Below, one piece after another: positions 42,507-51,598 of a stretch of 64,000 bases of DNA. Each line of letters begins with the position of its first letter. Within the stretch, counting starts at the first letter, position 1. The translations under genes were made by a program, and so were the position numbers. The stretch spans positions 42,014 through 106,013 of the forward strand of contig CADBEB010000005.1 in assembly GCA_902793605.1 (NCBI GenBank), written 5' to 3'. The notes below the pieces were generated by a model. That model did not search any database, was not told where the DNA came from, and saw only the letters and a list, made by a program, of their open reading frames with translations. Source of the DNA: an uncultured Eubacteriales bacterium. GTDB lineage: Bacteria > Bacillota > Clostridia > Christensenellales > Aristaeellaceae.

Positions 42507-43463
42507 ATGAGCCAGGCTGAAGTGAGAAAAGGCCGGTATAAGATGGGCAGGCTGGAGAAAAAGAACACGCTGATCGCCTATTCCTTTCTGGCACCCAACT
42601 TTATCGGGTTCGCGGTCTTTACGCTCATACCGGTGATCTGTGCGGTCGCACTGTCCCTGTTCGAGTGGGGCGGAGGAGATATCTCCAGACTGAAGTTTGT
42701 CGGGCTGGACAACTACGCGACGATCTTCGCTGCAAAAAAGGTCGCGGAGAAAGGTATCGGGTATTTCTTCGGCCGGGCGGACCTGGGGATCGCACTGAAA
42801 AATACTGCTTTCTACACAGTGGTCACGGTACCGCTGACGATCGTCTGCGCGCTGGCTCTGGCGATGCTGCTGAACAAGATCAGGGGCGCGGTGTTTTTCC
42901 GGACCGTTTTCTTCTTTCCTTACGTTTCCTCGATGGTGGCGATCTGCGTGTGCTGGTCCTTCATGCTGATGAGAAACGGACCGGTGAATCAGTTCATCAT
43001 GGCGCTGGGGATCGATTTCAACAAGGGATGGACCGCTGACAGCACCATGGCCATCTGGTCTATCATCCTGGTGAGCGTATGGCGGAACATGGGATACTAC
43101 ATGGTTCTCTATCTTGCGGCGCTGCAGGGGATTCCGAGGGAACTGACGGAAGCCGCCACCGTGGACGGAGCGAATAAGTGGCAGCAGTTTCTGCATGTGA
43201 CGCTGCCGCAGTTGAAACCTACCACCTTCTTCGTTTCCGTAATGATGGTCATCTCCTGCTTCAAAATCTATGACGTGGTCGCGATCATGACGGAGGGCGG
43301 TCCCGGACGGGCGACCAAGATGCTGGTCACCTATATCTATGACGAGGCCTTCGTCAAAAACCGGTATGGCCAGGCCAGCGCCATCTCCATGGTGCTTCTG
43401 GTTATTGTGCTCGCGATTACGATCATCCAGTTCAGCTCCGAGAAGAAATTCTCGAACGACTGA
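42507..43463 (+). CDS. Sugar ABC transporter permease (MalF type)
   Basis: The 318-residue membrane protein has six helices, the first after a basic start (about 22-48). The MalF-type EAA motif is ELTEAATVDGANKWQQFLHVTLPQLKPT near residue 213. It contains an insertion around residues 75-95. It pairs with the MalG-type permease encoded next to form the channel. AAAGGA precedes the ATG. The gap to the next gene is 18 bases. Confidence 0.94.
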   Translation: MSQAEVRKGRYKMGRLEKKNTLIAYSFLAPNFIGFAVFTLIPVICAVALSLFEWGGGDISRLKFVGLDNYATIFAAKKVAEKGIGYFFGRADLGIALKNTAFYTVVTVPLTIVCALALAMLLNKIRGAVFFRTVFFFPYVSSMVAICVCWSFMLMRNGPVNQFIMALGIDFNKGWTADSTMAIWSIILVSVWRNMGYYMVLYLAALQGIPRELTEAATVDGANKWQQFLHVTLPQLKPTTFFVSVMMVISCFKIYDVVAIMTEGGPGRATKMLVTYIYDEAFVKNRYGQASAISMVLLVIVLAITIIQFSSEKKFSND

Positions 43464-43481
43464 GAAAGGAGGAGACAGGAT

Positions 43482-44348
43482 ATGGAAACAAGCGTCCATG
43501 GCAGGGAGATCCGAAAGGATAACCCGGTTCTTCGCAGGATCTTGCGGGTGATTATCTGGATCCTCCTGATCGCGCTGGCGGTTTTCACGCTGATCCCGTT
43601 TTTCTGGATGATCTCCTCCTCGCTGAAGCTGGACAGGGAAGTGTTTGCTTTCCCGATGCGCTGGATCCCGGAGACTTATCACTGGGAAAACTATTCGCTG
43701 ATCTGGGAAAGGGTTCCGCTGCTGACATACTTCAAAAACACAGCCTTTATCGCGGTCATGGTGACGCTGCTGCAGACGCTGACGTCATCCTTCGCGGCCT
43801 ATGCGTTCGCGAAGCTGAATTTCAGGGGCAGGGACGTGCTGTTCCTGTGCTATATCGGGACGATCGCGGTGCCGTGGCAGGCTTATATGCTGCCCCAGTT
43901 CATCATGATGCGGTCCATGGGCCTGTACGATACGCTGTGGGCGATGGTGGTCCTGCAGGCATTCTCGGCCTTCGGTGTGTTCCTGATGCGTCAGTTCTAT
44001 CGCTCGATCCCTACGGAACTGTGCGAGGCGGCCCGACTGGACGGGCTCAGCGAGTACGGTATCTGGGCACGGATCATGCTGCCGCTTTCCAAGGCGGCGA
44101 TCGCCACCCTGGTCATCTTCACTTTCGTGAACACATGGAACGACTATATGGGCCCGATGATCTACTTGACGCGGGATATGAACAAGACGATCCAGGTGGG
44201 CTTGCGCCGCTTTATCCAGCAATATTCCAGCGACTACCACCTGATCATGGCGGCGTCCCTCTGCTCGCTGGTACCGGTGTCGGTGGTGTTCCTGTGCCTG
44301 CAGCGGTATTTCATCGAGGGCATCGCCACATCCGGACTGAAAGGCTGA
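43482..44348 (+). CDS. Sugar ABC transporter permease (MalG type)
   Basis: The 288-residue membrane protein begins with a cytoplasmic tail, then six helices. Landmarks are LIPFFWMISSSLKLDREVFAFP near residue 40 and the EAA motif ELCEAARLDGLSEYGIWARIMLPLSKAAI near residue 185. It is the second half of the oligosaccharide importer. AAAGGAGGAG precedes the ATG. The heparinase-type gene begins 7 bases after the stop. Confidence 0.94.
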   Translation: METSVHGREIRKDNPVLRRILRVIIWILLIALAVFTLIPFFWMISSSLKLDREVFAFPMRWIPETYHWENYSLIWERVPLLTYFKNTAFIAVMVTLLQTLTSSFAAYAFAKLNFRGRDVLFLCYIGTIAVPWQAYMLPQFIMMRSMGLYDTLWAMVVLQAFSAFGVFLMRQFYRSIPTELCEAARLDGLSEYGIWARIMLPLSKAAIATLVIFTFVNTWNDYMGPMIYLTRDMNKTIQVGLRRFIQQYSSDYHLIMAASLCSLVPVSVVFLCLQRYFIEGIATSGLKG

Positions 44349-44355
44349 GGTGGAT

Positions 44356-46179
44356 ATGTTCACGGCTTTTTTGCGGGAACATCCGATGGCGGAACTGCTG
44401 AAAAGCGGTACGCGCGCGCTGTATCCGCCGGCGGAGGACCGGCAGGCCTGGGCCGGGATCGCGGAGCGACACCGGAAGGAGATCCGGGACCTGGCGGAGT
44501 CATTTGCAAAGGTTCCATATCCCGTGCGCAGTGCGACCGGTTTCCTGGCCTTCGCCCGGACGGGCGACCGGCAGGCGGATGAAATTCCCTATTTTACCCG
44601 CCGGCGGAAGCTCTGCGCAGCGGTGCTGAACTGCTGCGCGTTTCCGGACGCGGAGATCGACGATGCCGTGGACGGGATCTGGCTCCTGTGTGAGGAGAGC
44701 AGCTGGGTGATCAGCGCCCACAACATAAACCCGATCCCCGGCGCGCCGTCCGCCGCGGATGCACCGCTGCCGGATATCCGCAAACCATATATTGACCTCT
44801 TCAGCGCGCAGACGGGGATGATCCTGTCACTGGCCAGCCTGCTGCTGGGAAAGCGTCTGGACGGGATCACGCCTCTGATCCGTGAGCGGATTCGGGAAGC
44901 GGTCCGCGAGCGCATCCTGACCCCTTTTACAGCAACGGACGATTTCTGGTGGATGGGTGTGCGGCGGAAGGACCTGAACAACTGGACGCCCTGGATCCTG
45001 TCCAATATCCTGGTGTGCGCCGTGCTGGATCCCATACCGGAGGTCGACCTGGCGCCGGTGCTGACCCGGGCCTGCGGGATGCTGGACCGGTATCTGGACA
45101 TCCTGCCTGCGGACGGCGGATGTGACGAAGGCGCGGGCTACTGGAACATGGCCGGGGGTGCATTGCTGGACTGCCTGACGCTCCTGGAGAAGGTGACCGG
45201 AGGCCGGATGTCTTTCCGGAACGACGGGAAGATCCGGAACATTCTGCGCTTTCCGCTGACGGTGGAGATGGGGAACGGCTGGTTCGCGAACTTTGCGGAC
45301 TGCGACGCGAGACCGTTCATCAGCGGGGAACGGATGGAAACAGCCGGACGGATGCTGGGAGATCCGGCGCTGACGGCCCTGGGGACGCAGATGCGCGGAA
45401 CGGTCGCTGATCAGCTGAACGACGTGCCGCACCTGACGCGGGCGCTGGATCTGCTGTTCCATGCGCCGGCGGAAGAAGCGGGAACTCCCGCGGAGGAACC
45501 GGAAGACGTCTGGCTGCCGGACCTGCAGGTGCGGCGGATCCGGCGCGGTAGCTGGATCCTTGCCTGCAAGGGCGGGCACAACGGGGAGAACCACAACCAT
45601 AACGACACGGGTTCCTTCATCCTGTTCCTGAACGGGGAACCGCAGGTCGTGGACGCGGGGAATCTGGTCTATACCGCGAAAACCTTCTCGGAAAACCGCT
45701 ATACCCTGTGGAACGTCCGGGCGGCCTGGCACAACCTGCCGATGATCGGCGGATATGAGGAGCGGGAAGGAAAAGAGCATGCGGCGCGCCGCGTGATCTG
45801 TACACCGGACGGAATGGTAATGAACCTGGAGGCAGCGTATGACGACGCGGCCGGGATCCGGGAACTGAAACGCAGCTTCGCGCTGAGCGGACAGGGACTG
45901 CGCCTGACGGATGAGGGAGAACTGAAAACCGCGCAGGCGGTGACCTGGATCTTCCTGCTGCGGCACCGGCCGGTATGGAATGCGGGACGGATCATTGCCG
46001 GCGACCTGGTGATCCGCTGTCCGGAAGGCCTGGCATTCACGACAGAGGAGAAACCGGTGACGGATGCCCGGATGAAGCGCAGCTGGCCGGGAAGCCTCTG
46101 GCGTGCCAGCCTGCGGAGCGAACCGGCGGACCGGTTCCGGATGCAGTTTGATTTTTCGGCCGGGGATCGGGAGGCATAA
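44356..46179 (+). CDS. Heparinase II/III-like polysaccharide lyase family protein
   Basis: With ATG 44356 (GAGG five bases upstream) the protein has 607 residues; a GTG at 44350 is less likely. The N-terminal part (about 1-365) is an alpha/alpha toroid with DDFWWMGVRRKDLNNWTPWI and DGGCDEGAGYWN. The C-terminal part (about 385-605) is the heparinase II/III beta-sheet domain with GGHNGENHNHNDTGSFILF, which carries the metal/catalytic His residues. Such enzymes split uronic-acid-containing glycans by beta-elimination, leaving unsaturated ends. No signal peptide is present, so it acts in the cytoplasm on imported oligosaccharides. Confidence 0.88.
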   Translation: MFTAFLREHPMAELLKSGTRALYPPAEDRQAWAGIAERHRKEIRDLAESFAKVPYPVRSATGFLAFARTGDRQADEIPYFTRRRKLCAAVLNCCAFPDAEIDDAVDGIWLLCEESSWVISAHNINPIPGAPSAADAPLPDIRKPYIDLFSAQTGMILSLASLLLGKRLDGITPLIRERIREAVRERILTPFTATDDFWWMGVRRKDLNNWTPWILSNILVCAVLDPIPEVDLAPVLTRACGMLDRYLDILPADGGCDEGAGYWNMAGGALLDCLTLLEKVTGGRMSFRNDGKIRNILRFPLTVEMGNGWFANFADCDARPFISGERMETAGRMLGDPALTALGTQMRGTVADQLNDVPHLTRALDLLFHAPAEEAGTPAEEPEDVWLPDLQVRRIRRGSWILACKGGHNGENHNHNDTGSFILFLNGEPQVVDAGNLVYTAKTFSENRYTLWNVRAAWHNLPMIGGYEEREGKEHAARRVICTPDGMVMNLEAAYDDAAGIRELKRSFALSGQGLRLTDEGELKTAQAVTWIFLLRHRPVWNAGRIIAGDLVIRCPEGLAFTTEEKPVTDARMKRSWPGSLWRASLRSEPADRFRMQFDFSAGDREA

Positions 46180-46182
46180 GGG

Positions 46183-47985
46183 ATGAGTGAAGTGCGGAAC
46201 CCGCTGCTGACGCGGGAGGACCTGCGGCGAGCCGCCGCGTCGATCCTGCAGCCGCTGACCGGATGCATGACGCCGGGAAAGGCCCGGATCTATGTCGGGA
46301 ACGGATCGGCCCATTACCCGGAGGATGTGGCCGGCATGGAATGCTGGAGCCGGGCCCTGTGGGCGCTGGTGCCGATGCTGGCCGGGAAATGCCCGGAGGC
46401 GGAGGCGTTCTGGCCGCTGTGGCGGGAAGGCATGATCCACGGGACGGATCCGGCCCATAAGGAGTATTGGGGCGATATTGGCGATACGGACCAGCGGATG
46501 GTGGAGATGGCGGTGATCGGGTGCGGGCTCAGCTTTGCGCCGGAAGCCTTTTCGGCCTCCCTGGATGAAACGCAGCGGGAAAACCTGTTCCGATGGCTGA
46601 ATCAGATCAACCGGTATGATATGCCGAAGAACAACTGGCGGTTTTTCCGCATCCTGGTCAATATCGGGTTTCTGAAAAACGGCATGCCGGCGGATGAGGA
46701 CCGCCTTCGTGAAGATATGGACCTGATGGAAAGCCATTACGCGGCGGACGGCTGGTATTTCGATTATCCGACCTCGAGGGATTATTACACGCTGTGGGGA
46801 TTCCATTTCTACAGCCTGCTGTATGCTGTGCTGATGGACCGGGAGGATCCGGTGCGCTGTGCCCGGATCCGGGAGCGGGCGGCGATGATCGCCCCGCGGT
46901 TTGCCTGCTGGTTTGACCGGGAGGGCAGGGGGCTGCCTTACGGACGCAGCCTCACTTACCGTTTCTGCCAGAGCTCCTTCTGGGCGGCAATGGCTTTTGC
47001 CGGCGTTCCCTGTGACGGGCTGAGCATGGGACAGGTCAAACACCTGCTGCTGAATAACCTGCGATTCTGGCTGAACCGGCCGATCTTTGACCGGGGAGGC
47101 GCGCTGACCGTGGGCTACGGGTATCCGAATCTTTGCGCGGCGGAAGGATACAACGCGCAGGGATCACCGTACTGGGCCCTCAAGACCTTCTGGATCCTGG
47201 CGCTGCCGGACAGCCATCCGTTCTGGCAGGCGGAAGAGGAGGATTGCCTCCCGCCGGAGCGCTTTCTGGATCCGCAGGTAAGGCTGCTGCTGACCAGGGA
47301 TCCGGAGAACCGGCAGGTGGTGGCCTATACGGCGGGAAACCACGGCCGAGAGCACATGCATGAAGACGAGAAGTATGAGAAGTTCGCTTATTCCACGCAA
47401 TTTGCCTTTTCCGTGGCCAAGGAGGACTCGGCGCTGAACCGGGGCGCCTATGATTCGATGCTGGCGGTGAAGCGGGAGGGAAAGGACCTGTGGCACGTGC
47501 GCAGCGGATGTGAACGCTTTGAACTGACGGAGGACCGGGTTATGTTTGCCTGGTCTCCGATGACCGGCGTCAGGATCGATACGGTGATCGCGCCGCTGGG
47601 CATGTGGCACGTCCGGAAGCATGTGATCCGGACCGGTATGCCGCTGGAGGCCGCGGAAGGGGCGTTCGCTGTACCGAAGGATTGGGCCGGCGCGAGGCCC
47701 TGCGACCGGATCCGTACAGTAACGGCAGCGGATGAGGACCACGCCGCCGCGGCCGGCGACCGGGGAACCAGCGTGATCTATGCCCTGAAAGGGTATACAC
47801 GCGGAGAGGTTATTCCTACCGAACCCAATACCAACCTGATGGAGCCCCGGTGCGTCCTGCCCATGCTCTGCAGCCGGATGGAGCCGGGAGAGCACGAACT
47901 CCTGTGCGCAGTCTTCACGGACGCGGGTCTCCGGCTGCCGGAAACAATCCCTGAGGAGGTGCGAAAACTTGCCGAGTCGTTATGA
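46183..47985 (+). CDS. DUF2264 domain protein
   Basis: The 600-residue protein matches the DUF2264 family: NPLLTREDLRRAAASILQPL at the start, HYPEDVAGMECWSRALWALVP, KNNWRFFRILVNIGF, and DGWYFDYPTSRDYYTLWGFHFY. The fold is an alpha/alpha toroid like those of lyases and unsaturated glycan hydrolases. No activity is firmly established, but it is constantly found with heparinase II/III-like, GH88/GH105 and GH2 genes. There is no signal peptide. The gene starts 3 bases after the previous stop and overlaps the GH88 gene by 17 bases, so they are co-translated. Confidence 0.9.
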   Translation: MSEVRNPLLTREDLRRAAASILQPLTGCMTPGKARIYVGNGSAHYPEDVAGMECWSRALWALVPMLAGKCPEAEAFWPLWREGMIHGTDPAHKEYWGDIGDTDQRMVEMAVIGCGLSFAPEAFSASLDETQRENLFRWLNQINRYDMPKNNWRFFRILVNIGFLKNGMPADEDRLREDMDLMESHYAADGWYFDYPTSRDYYTLWGFHFYSLLYAVLMDREDPVRCARIRERAAMIAPRFACWFDREGRGLPYGRSLTYRFCQSSFWAAMAFAGVPCDGLSMGQVKHLLLNNLRFWLNRPIFDRGGALTVGYGYPNLCAAEGYNAQGSPYWALKTFWILALPDSHPFWQAEEEDCLPPERFLDPQVRLLLTRDPENRQVVAYTAGNHGREHMHEDEKYEKFAYSTQFAFSVAKEDSALNRGAYDSMLAVKREGKDLWHVRSGCERFELTEDRVMFAWSPMTGVRIDTVIAPLGMWHVRKHVIRTGMPLEAAEGAFAVPKDWAGARPCDRIRTVTAADEDHAAAAGDRGTSVIYALKGYTRGEVIPTEPNTNLMEPRCVLPMLCSRMEPGEHELLCAVFTDAGLRLPETIPEEVRKLAESL

Positions 47986-49078
47986 GGACGCGCTGAACCG
48001 GATCGCGGACAAGTTTCGGGTGACCGCGGAGAAGGCCGCAAAAGAGGGAATCATCCCTTACAAGAGCGCGGAAGGGAAATGGATCGCCAGCCCGTACGAC
48101 GGGAACAGCTGGTGGACCGGTGGCTTCTGGCCGGGCCTGATGTGGCAGCTGTGGACGCTGACGGGAGACGGTTTTTTCCGGGATGAGGCGCGCAGGGTGG
48201 GACAGATGCTGACGGATGAATTCCGTACGTTTCAGAAGCTGAACCATGACGTCGGTTTCATGTACCTGCTGTCCGCGGGAGCCGACGCGAAGCTCACCGG
48301 AAACGAACAGGCACGGACCGATACGCTTCATGCAGCGTCCCTCCTGATGGGCCGGTTCAATCCGGCGGGGTTCATCCGCGCATGGAATGAACCGGAACGC
48401 ACCGGCTACGCGATCATCGACTGCATGATGAACCTGGCGCTGCTGTACCGGGCCAGCCGGGAGACCGGGGATCCCCGCTTCCGCAATACCGCGCGGATCC
48501 ATGCGGACACCACCCTGCGGGAGTTCCTGCGGGAGGACGGATCTGTCAGCCATATCGTCGAACTGGATCCCGCGACCGGAGCGCGCGTCCGGGAACATCC
48601 CGGCCAGGGTTATGCGCCCGGCAGCCAGTGGAGCCGCGGACAAGCATGGGGCCTGTACGGGTTCGCACTGGCATACCGCCATCTGGGGGAGCAGCGGTAC
48701 CTTGAAGCAGCGCTGCGGATCGCGGACAACTTCGTTAAACATGTCCGGCCGGATGGGCTGACGGACTGCGATTTCTGCCAGCCTCCGGAGGAGGAGCGGA
48801 TCGACAATCTCGCAGGCGCCATTGCGGCCTGCGGCCTGCAGGAACTCAGTCAGCTGACCGGGGATGCGCGCTGGACGAAGCAGGCGGAACGGCTGACAGA
48901 CGGCCTGCTGGAACACTGCGCGGACTGGGGAGAAGCCCGCTGCGGGATCCTGACGCATTGCACAGCCAGCTATCATGACGACGGCGCAGGGCGGCATACC
49001 AATATCCTTTACGGGGATTATTTCCTGGCGGAAGCGCTGATGAGATTCTGCGGGAAAGACGCGGAGCTCTGGAACTGA
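47969..49078 (+). CDS. GH88 unsaturated glucuronyl hydrolase
   Basis: The 369-residue protein starts at TTG 47969, eight bases after a strong GAGGAGGT. It has the GH88 alpha/alpha-barrel with NSWWTGGFWPGLMW, the catalytic-type aspartates D94 (KLNHDVGFMYL) and D151 (AIIDCMMNLALLY), and GSQWSRGQAWGLYG near 210. GH88 enzymes hydrate and release unsaturated uronic acid from lyase-made oligosaccharides, which fits the upstream heparinase-type lyase. It is cytoplasmic (no signal). The alternative family GH105 is less likely given the NHDVGF motif. Confidence 0.92.
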   Translation: MPSRYEDALNRIADKFRVTAEKAAKEGIIPYKSAEGKWIASPYDGNSWWTGGFWPGLMWQLWTLTGDGFFRDEARRVGQMLTDEFRTFQKLNHDVGFMYLLSAGADAKLTGNEQARTDTLHAASLLMGRFNPAGFIRAWNEPERTGYAIIDCMMNLALLYRASRETGDPRFRNTARIHADTTLREFLREDGSVSHIVELDPATGARVREHPGQGYAPGSQWSRGQAWGLYGFALAYRHLGEQRYLEAALRIADNFVKHVRPDGLTDCDFCQPPEEERIDNLAGAIAACGLQELSQLTGDARWTKQAERLTDGLLEHCADWGEARCGILTHCTASYHDDGAGRHTNILYGDYFLAEALMRFCGKDAELWN

Positions 49079-49098
49079 AACAGATCGGAGGAACTGGA

Positions 49099-50844
49099 AT
49101 GATCACGCTGTATCCGCAGGATAATGCGGTAAGGATGACCTGTGACCTGGGCGGAATCTGGGATTTCCGCTTCCGGGGAGACGACAGATGGCAGCCGATT
49201 GCCGTGCCGGCGTCCTACAACGATCAGAAACCGGATTACCGTTTCCGGAACGAGGCGGGCATCGTGGAATACCGCCGGAAGATCACGGTTCCGTCCGCCT
49301 GGGCAGGGCGAAGGGTCTGCCTGCGGTTTGACGGCGTGGCCCACAGCGCGCGGGTCTGCCTGGATGGGAAGGAGATCGCAGTCCATCGGGGCGGGTTCCT
49401 GCCCTTTGAGGTGGAGCTGGACGGGATCCTGAATCCAGGCGAATCCGGCATTCTGACCGTGGAAGCGGATAACCGCATCAATCACAGTACCCTGCCGATC
49501 GGCACGGAGGGCGAAGTGGCTTTCTTCGGAAGCGACAATCCGGGCATTCCTGCGGTGGAGGCGGCAAAAAAGCAGCAGGAGAACCGGGGCATCAACCGGC
49601 CTGCCTTCGATTTCTTCAACTACACCGGGATCCAGCGCCCGGTACGCCTGACGGCAACGCCGAGGAGCTATATCCGGGATATCACCCTGGTTCCCTCCCT
49701 GAACGGAGAGGTGCGCTACGGGATCGTGACCGGCGGCGCGGAGGGCGGAGACGTCCGGATTGAGGTCCTGGACGCGGAAGGAAACACGGTGGCCACAGCG
49801 GAGGGAACCGATGGTGTGCTGCGGATCGAACAGCCGAAGCTCTGGGAACCGTGGCCGGGCACGCCATATCTTTATACCGCCCGCGTGATATACGGCGAGG
49901 ATGTGTATGAACAGCCCTTCGGGATCCGGGAAGTCCGGGTGGAGGGAACCCGCTTCCTGATTAACGGAAAGCCTTTCCGCTTTCACGGACCGTGCAAGCA
50001 TGAGGACAGCCCCTTCCACGGCCGTGGCCTGGACCTGTGCCTGAACATGACTGATATCAACCTGTATCACTGGCTGAACGCAAACTGTTTCCGGACGAGC
50101 CATTATCCCTACGCGGAAGAAATGTACCGGCTCTGTGACCGCGAGGGAATCGTCATCGTGGACGAGGTGCCCGCGGTCGGCATGTGGGCGGACGAGCATT
50201 ACGGCTGGGACCTGGCCGGCTATCATGAACAGGTGCTGAGGGACATGATTATCCGGGACAAAAACCATCCCTGCGTCGTGATGTGGAGCATCGGGAACGA
50301 ACCGGACACGGATACCTATCCGGACAAAGCCTATGCGTACTGGAAACCGCTGTACGATGCGGCTCACCGGGCGGATCCGCAGGACCGGCCGGTGACCCTG
50401 GTCGGCTGCCAGAACCGGTACGACCGGGATCAGATCATCCGCTCCATGGACGTCGTCCTGATCAACCGCTATTACGGTTGGTATAACCTTTCCGGCGACC
50501 TGGACGCTGCCCGCTATGCGATGCGGATGGAGCTGGACTGGTGGGAGGGCAGGAACAAGCCTGTGATCCTTTCGGAGTACGGAGCGGACACGATCGCCGG
50601 ACTGCACGGCGCCGAGCCGGAGATGTTCACGGAGGAATACCAGGTGGCCTTCTACGAGATGATGAGCGAGTGCCTGGACGAACGGGAGTTCGTGATCGGG
50701 GAGATGCCCTGGAACTTTGCCGATTTCGCGACCTGCCAGGGACCGATGCGCGCCGGTGGGAACCGGAAAGGCCTCTTTACCCGCGACAGGCGCCCGAAGA
50801 TGGCCGCGCATTATTTCCGGAAAAGATGGGCGGGAATGGAATAA
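49099..50844 (+). CDS. GH2 beta-glucuronidase
   Basis: The 581-residue enzyme has the GH2 layout: jelly-roll (GIWDFRF, FDGVAHSARVCLDGKEI, HRGGFLPFEVEL), an Ig-like middle, and a TIM barrel with CFRTSHYPYAEEMYRLCDRE. The acid/base is E401 (SIGNEPD) and the nucleophile is E493 (SEYGADT). The N555-R-K557 motif (GNRKG) is the Asn-Lys pair that reads the carboxylate of glucuronic acid in beta-glucuronidases. This supports a uronidase rather than a galactosidase. It completes the pathway of lyase, GH88 and exo-uronidase. GGAGGA precedes the ATG. Confidence 0.93.
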   Translation: MITLYPQDNAVRMTCDLGGIWDFRFRGDDRWQPIAVPASYNDQKPDYRFRNEAGIVEYRRKITVPSAWAGRRVCLRFDGVAHSARVCLDGKEIAVHRGGFLPFEVELDGILNPGESGILTVEADNRINHSTLPIGTEGEVAFFGSDNPGIPAVEAAKKQQENRGINRPAFDFFNYTGIQRPVRLTATPRSYIRDITLVPSLNGEVRYGIVTGGAEGGDVRIEVLDAEGNTVATAEGTDGVLRIEQPKLWEPWPGTPYLYTARVIYGEDVYEQPFGIREVRVEGTRFLINGKPFRFHGPCKHEDSPFHGRGLDLCLNMTDINLYHWLNANCFRTSHYPYAEEMYRLCDREGIVIVDEVPAVGMWADEHYGWDLAGYHEQVLRDMIIRDKNHPCVVMWSIGNEPDTDTYPDKAYAYWKPLYDAAHRADPQDRPVTLVGCQNRYDRDQIIRSMDVVLINRYYGWYNLSGDLDAARYAMRMELDWWEGRNKPVILSEYGADTIAGLHGAEPEMFTEEYQVAFYEMMSECLDEREFVIGEMPWNFADFATCQGPMRAGGNRKGLFTRDRRPKMAAHYFRKRWAGME

Positions 50845-50884
50845 CGAAAACGACCGATGCGATTCGCATCGGCCGCTTTCGTTA
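50843..50884 (+). terminator. Long hairpin ending the polysaccharide unit
   Basis: AACGAAA-A-CGACCGATGCGA pairs with TCGCATCGGCCG-C-TTTCGTT. The T tract is short, but the long stem just after the GH2 stop suits a terminator. Confidence 0.65.
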
Positions 50885-50898
50885 CAAACCTGTCAGAT

Positions 50899-51010
50899 TC
50901 ACAGATCCGTCCGGATCACATAGACCGTGACGGCCTTCATGTCCTCCGGATGCAGGTCGTACCCGCTGCTCAGCACCTTTGTTGAAGACACGGACCGCGG
51001 TGGACAGCCG
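50899..51010 (-). other. Possible gene remnant in the GH2-tadA gap
   Basis: Read on the minus strand, the frame ending at stop 50899-50901 encodes STKVLSSGYDLHPEDMKA followed by VTVYVIRTDL. It has no good start and no ribosome site, and I do not recognise it. It may be the 3' scrap of a lost gene or chance. The rest of 50886-51062 shows nothing else. Confidence 0.2.
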
Positions 51011-51062
51011 GCCTTTCACCCGGGGGAGCGCGGCAGCGGCTGACGGCTTTCCCGCGGGAGTC

Positions 51063-51090
51063 TTGACAACCGCTTTGTCGTTTATAATAA
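51063..51090 (+). promoter_or_regulatory. Promoter of tadA
   Basis: TTGACA (51063-51068) is followed by an AT-rich TATAATAA stretch. The best -10 spacing is 16 bases (TAATAA at 51085-51090), because TATAAT itself is only 14 bases away. Confidence 0.5.
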
Positions 51091-51127
51091 TGAAAGCAGG
51101 TGACGAAAGAGGATCGGGGGCTTCGGA

Positions 51128-51598
51128 ATGAATACCCGGGACCAGGCCTGCATGCAGGCCGCGCTGCAGGAAGCGGAAAAGGCGCTCCAGGAAGGCGAGA
51201 TCGCCGTCGGGGCCGCGCTCTATTGCGGGGACACCCTGCTCTGGGCGGATCACAACCGGCGGGAGCAGCTTCATGATCCGACCGCCCATGCCGAGATCCT
51301 CTGCCTGCGGAACGGGGCAAAAGTCTTCGGTGACTGGCGTCTTTCCGACTGCACACTGTATGTGACGCTGGAGCCCTGCCCGATGTGCGCCGGGGCTCTG
51401 GTAATGAGCAGGCTCGGTCGGTGCGTCTTCGGCGCGGCGGATCCGGAGATGGGCTGCTGCGGCAGCGTCTATGACCTGCCGGCGGACGACGCCCTGCATA
51501 GCCGCACACGCTGGGAGCAGGGCGGCCCCGAGGAGACATGCCGCGCCCTGCTGACCCGCAGCTTTGAAAAGCTGCGTCCGAAAGGAGGTACGAAATGA
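51128..51598 (+). CDS. tadA: tRNA-specific adenosine deaminase
   Basis: The 156-residue protein has the cytidine-deaminase-fold zinc site: H54-A-E56 in PTAHAEILCL and C84/C87 in PCPMCAGALVMSR. The C-terminal region after GCCGSVYDLPADDALHSR is typical of TadA. It converts A34 to inosine in tRNA-Arg(ACG) so that CGN codons can be read. The protein is normal length. It overlaps the following metallo-hydrolase gene by 4 bases (ATGA), which is probably only positional coupling. Confidence 0.95.
   Translation: MNTRDQACMQAALQEAEKALQEGEIAVGAALYCGDTLLWADHNRREQLHDPTAHAEILCLRNGAKVFGDWRLSDCTLYVTLEPCPMCAGALVMSRLGRCVFGAADPEMGCCGSVYDLPADDALHSRTRWEQGGPEETCRALLTRSFEKLRPKGGTK

Noticed and set aside
44827..47043. 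A 738-codon open frame on the minus strand
   Set aside because: It is antisense to the heparinase-like and DUF2264 genes, has arginine/proline-rich low-complexity translation and no ribosome site.
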